A DNA stretch of 64,000 nucleotides, taken from NCBI GenBank assembly GCA_016584305.1, contig JACEEZ010013560.1, positions 512,399 to 576,398 of the forward strand, in the 5' to 3' direction. Shown here in pieces: positions 38,234 to 48,557 of this stretch. Position numbers and translations under genes: made by a program. This stretch comes from Chionoecetes opilio (Eukaryota; Arthropoda; Malacostraca; Decapoda; Majidae). The notes below the pieces were generated by a model. It searched no databases, was not told where the DNA came from, and saw nothing but the letters and a program-made list of their open reading frames with translations. Positions within the stretch are counted from its first letter, which is position 1. Each line of letters starts with the position of its first letter.

Positions 38234-39300
38234 TTAAAGGGAACGTGATTTTCTCGTCCGAGCAAGGAAACACAGGGATGTGGGGGAGGGTGTCATCACT
38301 AGGGGTTGGAACGGGTCGGAGGAAACAACGGTTTCGCCACCAGACACGCCCACTAGGAAGACGCACCTCGTAGTCCCTTGTCTTGCCGCAGATATAACAA
38401 CCCCGACCTTGTCCCAGCGGTGTGATGTCGGGTCCTGAATACGGACGGTCTGGCCGACACACAGCCTAGGAAGGGGGTGGGCGTGGTGGTCGTACTGAGC
38501 CTTGACCTGCTCAGCGCGGGCGACAGCTCGGCGATCACAGACCTCTGTGCGGGCCTGCCACTCCTCCGAGAAGGACTCAGGATGGGCAGGGACACAGGAG
38601 CGGAGTGAATGGCCATACAGTGTCATTGCAGGGGATCGTCCCGTGAAGTTAGGAGTGTTGCGAAGCTTCAGGAGACCCCTGTCGAAATCTTCACTGTCGA
38701 TGTTGCCGGAGGGCGCCGTCTTGAGGATGAGGTGTTTCACTGACTTGACGGCCGCTTCGGCGTGGCCATTAGACTGGGGGTAATGCGGCGAGGATATCGC
38801 GTGGTGGACACCCCAGCGCTCCATGAAGTTCCGGAAGTCAGTGCTGGTGAATTGGGGCCCGCCGTCAGTCCTGAGGCGGAGCGGGACACCAACTTCCCGG
38901 AAGTACCGGCAGAAGAGCCGTATGGTGTACGTGGCGGTAGTATCGGCCCCGCAGGGGACCACCACAGGCCACCCGGAGAGTCTGTCCGCGATCACCAGGA
39001 ACGACTTCCCGGCGACCGAGAAAAAGTCTGCGGAGACGGACTCGAAAGGCCTGGAGGGGTGGTCGTCGCACAGTAGTGGTTCCTGTTGCTGACTGGGCTG
39101 TAAGATCTGGCATGGCTCGCAGGCTTGAACGATGCTGGTAATGTCGGCATCGATACCTGGCCAGAAGACAGTCTGCTGTGCCCGGCGCTTCGTGGCTGCA
39201 ACACCTCGGTGACTGTCGCGCAGCCGAGCAAGGGTGCGGCGGCGGTGAGCTGCAGGAACCACAATTATCTGGCCATACAGGACCAGCTACCCGTCTGCGT
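38234..39300 (-). pseudogene. Gypsy integrase
   Basis: One open segment of 342 codons (39262-38234) plus a short upstream overlap. It starts in the zinc-binding region (SHRGVAATKRRAQQTVFWPG, then CEPCQ; the first His of the HHCC set looks lost). It continues into the DDE core with SADFFSVAGKSFLVIADRLS, RTDGGPQFTS and QSNGHAEAAVKSVK supplying the two Asp and the Glu, and ends in a basic C-terminal region. In the family it inserts the cDNA. The frame is shifted relative to RNase H, so pol as a whole is broken, while the integrase core is intact as read. Confidence 0.9.
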
Positions 39301-39930
39301 ACAGGCAGTCACGGAATTTGCAGTAGGGGAGTAGAGAGCTGTGCAGAGTGTACCGGTTAGGAGGGAATCCTGACGTCACGCAGTCCCGTAGGCGGGTGTA
39401 CGACGGGTCCGTCGCTGCTGCGGCTCGGAGTTCCTGTATCGTCCTATCGGCGTCTCGATGCAACGGATCGAGGTGTGAAGGATATTGATCTTGGTTGATG
39501 GCTTTGAGGGACACGACGCTCCTGAGGTGTGTTGCGGCTTCGGCGCACACCATATCGTCCTCTGGCGTAGGGCGGCTAACTGGGGCTCGTGACAGGGCAT
39601 CGGGGATGCAGAGCTGCTTCCCAGCACGCCACACGGCCGTGAACCTGTAGGGCGAGACCTTCTCCTTGAGGCGTTGGAGGCGAGGATTCTCAACCGCGTC
39701 CAAGGTGTAGTGGTTGCAATGAGAATCGGGATCAGGGGTCGGTGGTCCGTCATCAACGTGAAGCTCTGTAGGCCTATCAAGTAAGGTCTGCACTTGGACA
39801 TGGCCCAGGCGGTGGCGAGCAGCTCGAGTTCAATGGTGGCGTAGCGGGTCTCGGCGTCAGCGAGGAAAGGCATGTGCGTCCCTGGCCATGGTCTTGCAGA
39901 AGGGCGTAACCAAGCCCGTAGAGGCGAGAG
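39287..39930 (-). pseudogene. Gypsy RNase H and tether to integrase
   Basis: Frames overlap on the minus strand: [20 protein letters not shown] and LMTDHRPL (39873-39700) are RNase H motifs. They continue in the next frame as NPRLQRLKEKVSPYRF and CIPDALSRAPV. The first RNase H Asp is in the preceding RT frame ([20 protein letters not shown], about 39940). At least two frameshifts separate the parts. The domain degrades the RNA of the hybrid during reverse transcription. Confidence 0.85.
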
Positions 39931-41100
39931 GCGTCAGTTTGAAGAATAACTAGAAGTGCTGGGTCAAAGTGAGCGAGAATCGGCTGTCGAAACAGCGCCG
40001 TCTTGACACGACTGAATGCCTCGTCGTGATCAGGTGTCCACGTAAACGTTCTTTTTGGGCTCATCAGGGGGCGAAGTGGCTGGGCGTCAGCGGCGATGGC
40101 TGGGGTTAACTCTGACAGCTGGTTCACCAGGCCCATGAATGAGCGGAGGTCAGTCAAGCTAGCGGGAGTCGCGAAGTCCCGGATGGCACTGACTCTGTCC
40201 TCGTCCGCGGCCACGCCCTCAGCTGAGAGGTTATACCCGCAGAAGCTCACACTAGGCGCGGCGACCACAAACTTGTCCTTGTTAAGTGTGATCCCGTACT
40301 TGCGACATCTAATGAGCATCTGGTGAATACGTTGGAGATGCGTGGGGAAGTCGTCGTCGAAGAGGAGAATGTCGTCAACCACCTTAATGCAGTTATCTAC
40401 ACCCTTCAGGGCCAGGTCGCCGCGGAGACAGTAAGCGTCACCGGTAGCCGAAAAACCCATGGGACCTCTGCAGTGTTGAAAGCGGCCGTATGGTGTGATA
40501 AAGGTTGTCAGCTGTTGGTCGTCCTCGTGTAGTTCCAACCACCAGTACCCGCACAAGGCGTCCGCTGTGGTGAAAAAAACGCGCTGACGGGTTGACACTG
40601 TGGACGGCGGTGAATGGAGTTGGGGCAGGATGTGTCGGGCGGGCCACTTGAGAGTTGAGCTTCGTCAAGTCAACCGTGATTCTCACGCCTTTATCCTTAG
40701 CCACGACGACTAGCGGGTGACACCACTCTGAAGGGTCGTCACCGGCAGGATTGATGATCCCCTGACGTGTTATGGACTCAAGTTCCTCCTGAACTTGACG
40801 CTGGAAAGCAAAGGGAACCTGCCTCGGTGTGTGAATGGCGAACGGTACGGGTCCCTCCTTCACGTGAATCCTCATGGGTTTACCCACCATGGGTTTCAGA
40901 GGTGCCGTCTTGAGATCCGCCTTGGAGAGTAACACGTCCGGGAACTCGCGCAGGAAGTGCGCCCGTGCAGCAGACGGGGACGTGTGAGGAGGGAGAGTCA
41001 TCTCAGCGCATCTGTTGACGTGCTTTACCTCCAATAGTGGCTTCGGGAAGGCAGGTGAAATGATAGCCAGCTCCATGCAGTGCCTGTATAGGAGAGGAGA
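39931..41100 (-). pseudogene. Gypsy reverse transcriptase
   Basis: The N-terminal part (41100-40620) has RQVPFAFQRQVQEELESITR, EWCHPLVVVAKDKGVRITVD and LTKLN. After a frameshift near 40600 the palm follows ([35 protein letters not shown]) with catalytic VVDDILLF (about 40385). Then come [20 protein letters not shown] and [11 protein letters not shown]. All Ty3/gypsy RT blocks are present, and the catalytic DD pair is intact. Upstream it is joined to the protease. Confidence 0.9.
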
Positions 41101-41456
41101 GGCGTCTGAATATCCTCGTGCACCTGTATCTTGGCAGTACAAGATTTCTCGTGGAGCCGTAAAGTTGCATAAAAGCATCCCACAGCAGGTGCCATTTCTG
41201 ACCCATCCGCCGTCAGCGTAGTAGTGGACGGTAGAGGCTGTAGGCTGCTGAGGGGGATGTGAAACATTTGCAGATGGCTTGTGCCGATGACAGTGACGTC
41301 GGCGCCTGTGTCTGGTAACATCTGGAGCCTCGAAGTAGACTCGCCGTACACCAGGTGAACACAGACCGGGGTGGGAGTCATGGCACTTGAAGGTGAGACA
41401 TCTGTTACGCTACGAGTTGCTGTATTTACGTCTTGAAGTGGGTGATGCGCGGCCAA
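41100..41456 (-). pseudogene. Gypsy aspartic protease
   Basis: The minus-strand segment contains the active-site motif LPDTGADVTVIG (about 41318-41283), followed by a hydrophobic flap region and TLRLHEKSC. It cleaves Gag-Pol in the family. It lies between the zinc knuckles of gag and RT, in the order expected for Metaviridae. It runs into a different frame near 41080. Confidence 0.85.
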
Positions 41457-41459
41457 CGT

Positions 41460-42860
41460 TTAACGCGCCACCCTGACCATCGTGACTAGACGTGTTGCGG
41501 CAGAACCTGTCGTAGTGGCCAGTCCTGGTGCAGAGGCGACATTGGGCTGTTTTGGCAGGACACCTGTCAGTCCCCGCCCAATGACCTTGACGCCCGCAGT
41601 TGTAGCAAGACGCAGCGCCGGCCGGGCACTTCGGGCCGTGTCGACGCGCGCAAGACTGGCAGGGGTGAGCATGGCTAGGAACCGCTGTTCTATGTTGAGT
41701 CTTCCCGCGATAACCTGAAGGTGGCGTGTGGGGTGGGTGAGGCGTCTTGTCGCGGTACCTTTCTTGTAGGTAGACATGGCGCGCAGCTGGCTTGGTGACG
41801 AGTGAATAGCGGAGGCTGTATTGCGGGTGGCTTCGAATGAGCGGGAACAGGTGACCACGTCGTGGAGAGAGGCGCCTGTGTCGAGGGAGATAAGGCGTCG
41901 AATCAGCTCTTCATCTCGCACGCCCACGAGTAAACCATCTTCAGCTGGATCTCCGCGCAAGTCATAGCATTACCAGTGCACAAGTCGACCTCCTCTGCCA
42001 GGTTCTGCAATCGCACGTAGAAATCGGAGAATGACTCGCCGTCCACCTGTTTACAACAAAGGAGTTCACGGCGACGGAGCGCTTCATTGCGCTGGCTTTT
42101 GAAATGGGACTGTAGAGTGTCCAAGACCTCTGTCACAGTCAAGGAAGTATCAGGTGCGATCCCTAGGGTATGCTCTAGGATCCTTTGAACGTCAAGTTAC
42201 ACCGACATCCGTAGTTGTATGAATTGCTTCTGCCGTGGCAGTTTCTGTAAATCCAGCATGGTGCAGAAATCTTGCCAAAGTCGACGCCATTGCCGGAACA
42301 CTTGAAACGAGGCATCACCAAGTAACGTAAGGGGGCTGTGAGCCACGTGCTTGCCTGCAGAAGGCGCGAAAGTGGGCGTGGCAGCCAAAGGAGGAAAAGC
42401 GGCGGGCGGAGCAGTAGAGGTCGTCGCAGGAGCCGTGACAGGGGGCGACGAGTAGGGCCGCGCATCAGTTGCGGGGGAGGCTGGGGGGCAGGAATGTGCC
42501 GCGCCCCGATTGGAGGCTGTGTTGGAGACAACAGTTTCACGAGAACTTGGAACGCTCGTCTTCCTCCTTCCTCCTGGCCTCGTTGTCACGTCGACGTCGC
42601 TCCTCTTCACGCTTGAATCTCTCCTCGTCCTCTTGTAAGCGACGAGTGTTCTCGGATAAGCGGGAATCTTCGAGGTATCGGAGGAGAGATGATATGACGT
42701 CTCCGGGAGGCTCCGCGCTCGGCTGGGTTTGGGGACGGCAGCACTGGTGGTGGGAAGTCGAGGCCCTCGAGGGGTTCCCAGTCGGGGAGGCGATTTCCTC
42801 CTCTTCTTCAGAGTCAGACCCACTCATCGAGAGTGATGCCGTGGGGAATGACATGTTGAG
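41460..42860 (-). pseudogene. Gypsy gag with three zinc knuckles
   Basis: The start near 42855 encodes SGSDSEEEEE and a charged coiled-coil (ERFKREEERRRRDNEARRK). After frame changes comes the capsid block FQVFRQWRRLWQDFCTML, then TEVLDTLQSHFKSQRNEALR and GESFSDFYVRLQNLAEEVDL. Three Cys knuckles follow at about 41670-41500: CQSCARRHGPKC, CYNCGRQGHWAGTDRC and CRLCTRTGHYDRFC. Gag forms the particle, and the knuckles bind RNA. At least three frameshifts. The (GT)n at about 42933-42962 lies in the leader between gag and the 5' LTR. Confidence 0.85.
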
Positions 42861-42930
42861 TGTTGAGAGACAGAAAACACTACGAGGAAACTCCACCATG
42901 CGTGGAAGCTTCCGAAAAAGAATGTGGGTT

Positions 42931-42969
<39 letters not shown>

Positions 42970-43390
42970 GCGTGCAGAGCGGGGGAGAGGGGGGGGGGGG
43001 GTGCCGGGGTGCTTGCTCATGCACCTGTTTTCAAGGTCGCGAGGCAGACAAGTGAGGGTTGGCGGCACAAACACAAAACACCCCACTACAAAGGAACGCC
43101 ACTATACACACTTCGCGGAGCACTTAAGGAACACTGAACCATACCGTCATACACAGTCCACACGCTGTATGTCCACAGTCCGCAGTCCACAGTCTACTCG
43201 TGTCCCATGTCCACAGGCACACGAGTAGCTAAAGACGATTTAATCCAGGGAGAAGAGCGAGTGTCGTGGTGAGAAGTTGCCTTGAGGTGACGAGCGGCGT
43301 TGTGTTGTTGAGAATGGCGGGATTCAACACCCTGGCTTCACACTCTGTTTGTTTCAAAACCAGAGTTCGCACTGCGCGCACTTGTATTTC

Positions 43391-43479
43391 CAGAGCTGGC
43401 CCTTTTGCAAGTGATGGCCGGATAAATAGGATTCCGGAGGGAGAGGCCAGAGCTCCTGCAAGTCCTTTATTCTGGTATT
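43391..43479 (-). repeat. Gypsy 5' LTR, R/U5 remnant
   Basis: Matches 37857-37948 of the 3' LTR, including AATAAAGGACTTGCAGG on the minus strand. Similarity stops abruptly at 43479 (CTGGTAT, then TAGTCAGG). The rest of this LTR is found at 52727-52921. Confidence 0.8.
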
Positions 43480-44274
43480 AGTCAGGTTCGCCGTGTACCT
43501 GAAATGTGATCCCGTGGGAATTGCGTGCCAGAAGCGATTTTATTGTTTAAATGGCATCTATAGGGTTTTAGTAGACAGACAAACGTGGGTGAAAATTTTA
43601 CTTTTGGGAATTTGGGTTTTTGTGGGGGCTTAAAGGGGGGTACCGTCACTTCGCAGTTTATCGCCCGAAATGAAAGCGCTAATATTGATATAACTATTTT
43701 TCTCTCTTAAAATATTAATAGGAAAATTAAGAACAAAAATCAGGTGTCTTCCTCATATCATCATTCATTTATGTACCAAATATTTAGTTGATATCTGGAA
43801 TAATTATTGACGTATTAACAAATATGTTATTTGTACATGCAGAGTCGGTGAACCAAGATATCCGCCGTCTCTGAACTAGGCTACGATTTTGTCAGCACCT
43901 ATAATAAACTGATTCTAATTAAGTGGATGCGAAACAAATAACTCACAAAGCTAATGAATTACAGTAAATTAATAATATTCTATGCAGTCATTTGTTCGTT
44001 GAGAAATATCTCAAAAAAGTCGAAACCCGTCGAATCGAGTCCAATCTTTCTTTAGCAATTTGTGGACTAGGCTAAGATATTAAAATGTTCTTTCTTTTTT
44101 TCTAGTGATAATGCCAATTAACTATATGTGCATACACCATATTGATCTTGAATGCTCGAACGGATGCTGGTATATATTTTAACTTGATAATTGTTTATGT
44201 ATTTCCAGATATGCACTTATGAAGAAGTTCACCCGTTTCGAAGCGAGGCCTGTTGAGATTCAACTATAACGGAC
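43480..44274. other. Noncoding leader region of PIN-nuclease element 3 (putative)
   Basis: No coding family. GTATTTCCAG (about 44201-44210) looks like a splice acceptor shortly before the ATG of element 3. The left terminus of the element could not be fixed. Confidence 0.4.
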
Positions 44275-46450
44275 GTGACAATGAACTCACTCACCTGCAT
44301 CATTTGCGATAAAGGCAGGCGGAAGGGCTACACCTTTGTACAGAATGTTACATCAGATAATATTGGTAACATAAAGAACTTTGCCGAGAAGCGAGCACAG
44401 TATGGAGAAACCCAGTATGCACCTCTGGCTGAAAATCTGTCAAAGTTGTCTGCATCTGATACGGAAAACATCCATTACCACAAAGAATGTTACAAACTCG
44501 TAGTGCACAAAGGTATGCTGGAGAGAGCCGAAAAGAGATTTTGTGAAACATCATCTAGTAAATCACAAATGCGACCAGCTAAACTCGGACGTCCATCCTT
44601 GGCACATGAGGATTCTGTCAGATGTATTCGCAGGTGTCGTCCAATGGAGCCAAAGACCAAGTCCTGTGCGTTTCTCTGTGACAATCCGACAGATGGAGAG
44701 TTGCATCTTGTCCTGACAGATACGATGGGGACCCGGTTTCTGGACATAAAAGCGAACACACGTGACGACAAAGTCCGAGCAAACCTGTCGCTGTTGCATG
44801 AAGTTGGTGATGCCGCTGCATAAAAAATGTGTTATCACAGAGATTGTTTACGAAATGTTGAACGCCAATGCTATTCCTTCATATTTGATTGTACTGGGGT
44901 CGATGATAATATCACCAAGTATATGTGTGACATTGAAATTGTAAATGCAGTCAAATGTTCGCTCTTGTCTGGTGCTGTTCTAAGTATGAATGATGTTAAT
45001 GATGAGTATCTGTCAACTTTGACGGAACATGATGTTAGTGTGGATAGCTCCGACTTCAAACGCCACCTAAAAAGTTTGATAACAGAAAATATCAGTACTG
45101 CTCAATTTGTCAGGCCCCATCGACTCAATGAAAGGGACCATATCATCAGTAGTAAAACCCTTTCAGTTGCTGTTGATAAAGTAGTATCCCAAGATTTGGG
45201 GGAAATACTTAGCGACATTGTTAGAGTTGCTAAGTTGCTTCGTGATGAGTTGTTGACTTGCAAAGATAAGTGGCACTTCACTGGTAGCATGTCGTTTGAA
45301 AATCCACCAATGGTAGCTTTCTTTCTGAAGCAGCTACTCTTTGGCAAAAATGCACACTCTGTTTCTGGTAAGCGGGATGGAGCCATAAAGAACACCGTCA
45401 GCATTGTATCACAAGTACTTGTGCAAAATGTAAAGAGCGCCAAGCAAGTTCGCCATAAGCCGAAGTCAGATGTTGGATTTGTGTCACACACAGAGACACC
45501 GCTGAGCATTGGCTTGGCACTCTCTGTACACAACAAAGTACGCAGCAAACGGCTCGTCAACTTCCTGTCAGACCTACATCTTGGAACCAGCTACAGCAGT
45601 GTCCTCAACATCAAGAAGAGAGTGGAGTGTGGAGTGGTCGAGAGAATGAAATCCACTGGTGGCTATTGCATACCGACATTTGTCAAGAAGGGCAAATCCG
45701 TCTTCTTTGCCATAGACATCATCGACTTCCTGAAAGACACGTGCGATGGACAGAATACATTGCACGGAACAGTGGTCGTCATGAATCAAGAAGACACAGA
45801 TGAAGGTGAAGCAGTGAGCCAGCCGCTCATAATACCGGACAAAGTAACACCAGTAAAGCAGGATGTAGTGTACCTTGAAGACCCACGGATCATCCCCAAA
45901 GCTAGCAAGTTTGATACCTACAAGGTCAACGCGAACTCTGGACTTCTGAAGAGATACGCCACAATGGACAGCTCTTGGATGCTTGCTTGGCATCTAGGCA
46001 GCAACACTGTCCAATGTAACAGTGAAGATGTCACCATCAACGCCAACACACGCTTTGACGACCGCACAGCAGGAGGTACTTTGACAGAAGACCTTGATCC
46101 GGTTGTGGAAGAAGACACCAATGTGGACACGACAATGCCAGCGACGAGTGACCACCAACAAGGATCTCGGCCGACCAGTAGACTGAACAAACATCCACCT
46201 CGGCAGTCTCTCATGCCTACTTGGTCTGCAACAAATTCCTTGCTTCTGCAACTATTGCAAGTCAACAAAAACACACAGTGAAGTTGTTGCACCACTCTTT
46301 CGACAGGCTCCAACGGATTACGCGACACAATATACCGTCCTTTCACTGACACAGAATATATCTGCTGTTGTGATGGGTCCTAATAGAAAAACTGTTATCA
46401 CTCTAGACCTTGATCTCTATGAGAGAGCAGTGAAGATCCAAGAATCAGAG
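44275..46450 (+). pseudogene. PIN/XPG-type transposon ORF, copy 3, N-terminal half
   Basis: The frame from 44275 is open to 46281 except for one in-frame TAA (44821-44823). Zinc-binding pairs are CIICDKGRRKG with HYHKECYKL (residues about 9-80) and CAFLCD with CYHRDCLRN (about 127-190). The middle domain carries FENPPMVAFFLKQLLFG, SIGLALSVHNKVRSKRLV, then FFAIDIIDFLKDTCDGQNTL. After a frameshift near 46210 comes MGPNRKTVITLDLDLYERAV (46370-46430), probably the first Asp of the transposase-like core. The ORF breaks off at about 46450, so this is the N-terminal complement of copies 1 and 2 but from a different subfamily. AcademX-type assignment is inferred. Confidence 0.65.
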
Positions 46451-47011
46451 GTAGTCTGGTCTGTTAGGGTGATTTTAAGGCGGTATTGTGCACATTTGTC
46501 TACAAGCATGAAATTTGGCACACTTGTAGCTTGTCACCTGCTGAATTCAAATCTGCCGGGAGCCAAAGCCAATTTTCAATAGGTTCGCCATATTCGACAA
46601 TTCAAAATGGCCGCCACTCAAAAGCTGACTTTTCCGTTACTACCCAATCAAAAGTCACATAATTACAATTAAAAGCACTTTTCTAGGTTTTTGGACCTCA
46701 CTGATTCTAAATCTGATGCCTATTTGACAGTAACCTTGACAGGGATCGCCGAATTGGAAAATCCAATATGGCCGCCGGTGAATATTATAATGAATTTTGC
46801 ATAACTGTCAGGCCTTTGGCTTTGGAGTGCCTTTAGGATATACTACTGATACGAGGATAGTAAAAACACTGGAACTGTTTAATACATTTAATAATTAGAA
46901 TAATGCAGCCTAAACGAGGTACATAAGTTTTCCCTTAGGACACAGAATGTTATGACATATTGCTACTTATTGCAGTTCGATACGCACACAACCCGCAGGA
47001 GGGTAATTTAT
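46451..47011. other. Noncoding sequence between convergent PIN-nuclease elements
   Basis: Contains AAAATGGCCGCC (about 46605) and ATATGGCCGCC (about 46768). A 13-bp target ATAAGTTCCCTAT at 47012-47024 borders LINE-C copy 1. No gene. Confidence 0.5.
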
Positions 47012-47024
47012 ATAAGTTCCCTAT

Positions 47025-48340
47025 CAATCAATCAATCATTGGGGGCATACGCCGGGGGGCGCGTCGCCTGGCCCACCCTACGACGCCACTCCCGGGGGTC
47101 ACCACGCGCGAGTTCCCATGCAGGCTCCTTTCCCATACCAAGCAGCAGCTCTCGACAAGAAACATCAACTTGCCCCAGCCACGAGCCTTATGGGCGCCCC
47201 CTTGGCCTCCTCCACGCCGGATTGTCCCTTACAGATACAACCCGATGGGAAGGATCGGTTTCAGGGTAGCGTGCCACATGCCCATATAGCCGAAGTTGGC
47301 GCTGACGGACTATGCAGGTAATAGGCCTCGATTCAGTCTCACGGTGCAATCGCTGATTTGACACGGAATCATTCCAGCGATACCCCATGATTCTGCGAAG
47401 ACACTTATTACCAAAGGCATTGATTCGTCTCTTCAAGTCACTATTTAGTGTCCATGTCTCACAACCATAGAGTAAGACAGGGATCACAAGCGACTTGAAG
47501 ATCCGGATCTTTGTCCTTCTGTACAGGTACCGACAACGCCAAATACTCCCGCTGAGCGAGTCCATAACACCGTGGGCTATGCCAATCCGCCGTAAGACTT
47601 CTTGACGTGACCCGCCGTCATTATGGACTGCGCTACCAAGGTATGTAAAACTTTCCAAGATCTCAATGTCCTCGCCACACGCATGAACAGACTGTACTGC
47701 TTCATCTAGTAAGTCTCCAAACACCTGGACCTTGGTCTTGAGCCAGGAGACCTCAAGTCCCAAAGGCTTTGCCTCCTCGTGCAGCGCCTCGAGAGCCATC
47801 ACCAGGACCTCCAGCGACTCGGCAAAGATTACTGCATAATCGGCAAAAACAAGATCAGTGATCTTGGTGTTGCCGACGGATGCTCCACAATCACTTTGAT
47901 CTACAACCTTGTCCAATACCCAGTCCATACAAGCGTTGAAAAGTGATGGGGCAAGGACGCACCCTTGCCTCACTCCTGTATTCACAGGAAAGAAGCTGGA
48001 TACACCTGCCCCACACTTCACAGCACTCTCAGTCCCAGAATACAGACCAGTTATCAAACCAATAGTCCTTGCAGGAATCCCTCGAAGTCGCAGAAGATCC
48101 CAAAGTGACTCATGATGCACTGAGTCAAACGCCTTCTTGAGATCAACATAGGCTGCAAGCATCCCCTGTCGAAACTCACGTCGGCGTTCCACCAGGATAT
48201 GAAGCGCTAGGATACGGTCCGTTGTTGACTTACCAGGCGTGAACCCAGACTGCTGAGGTCTCTGATGCTTCACCAGATGACTGCGAATCCGTGTCAGCAA
48301 TAGATGGGCAAGCACCTTGCCCATCTATTGCCCCTTGCCC
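47025..48340 (-). mobile_element. LINE-C copy 1, 5'-truncated, with 13-bp TSD
   Basis: One open frame of 378 codons (48324-47188) covers GFTPGKSTTDRILALHILVE, AYVDLKKAFDSVHHESLWDL, TGVRQGCVLAPSLFN, and the catalytic box as VFADYAVIF (second Asp replaced by Tyr). It continues to the LYGCETWTLNSDLKRRINAF and CLRRIMGYRWND C-terminal blocks. The 3' end is a TGAT-repeat tail (47025-47040). The insertion is flanked by perfect ATAAGTTCCCTAT copies at 47012-47024 and 48341-48353. RTE/I-like by motif, clade unresolved. A long open frame with a dead catalytic box suggests a young but inactive copy. Confidence 0.9.
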
Positions 48341-48353
48341 ATAAGTTCCCTAT

Positions 48354-48557
48354 ACTATATTGTTAATAGTACGGTAAATATAGTCATACACAATAGGTGA
48401 GGAAATGTCCTCATATATGTCACACTGCACTTCTTAACCTAGATATAGTTAGGATTATGCTACTAAAGACAAACACTATCCAATCAAAAAGGCAGTAAAT
48501 AAATCAATCAATAAATGTATCAATCATATCACGTGCTGTGACTGGGGTCACACTGAT
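48354..48557. other. 3' noncoding flank of PIN-nuclease element 2
   Basis: A/T-rich. It was contiguous with 46451-47024 before LINE-C inserted. Confidence 0.5.

Noticed and set aside
42469..43228. Long plus-strand ORFs (222 and 122 codons)
   Set aside because: They lie antisense to gypsy gag and its (GT)n leader, and have biased Arg/Ser or Val/Cys content without family motifs.
37857..43479. An envelope gene, i.e. an errantivirus-like element
   Set aside because: Only gag, protease, RT, RNase H and integrase are present; the integrase runs almost to the polypurine tract, leaving no room for env.
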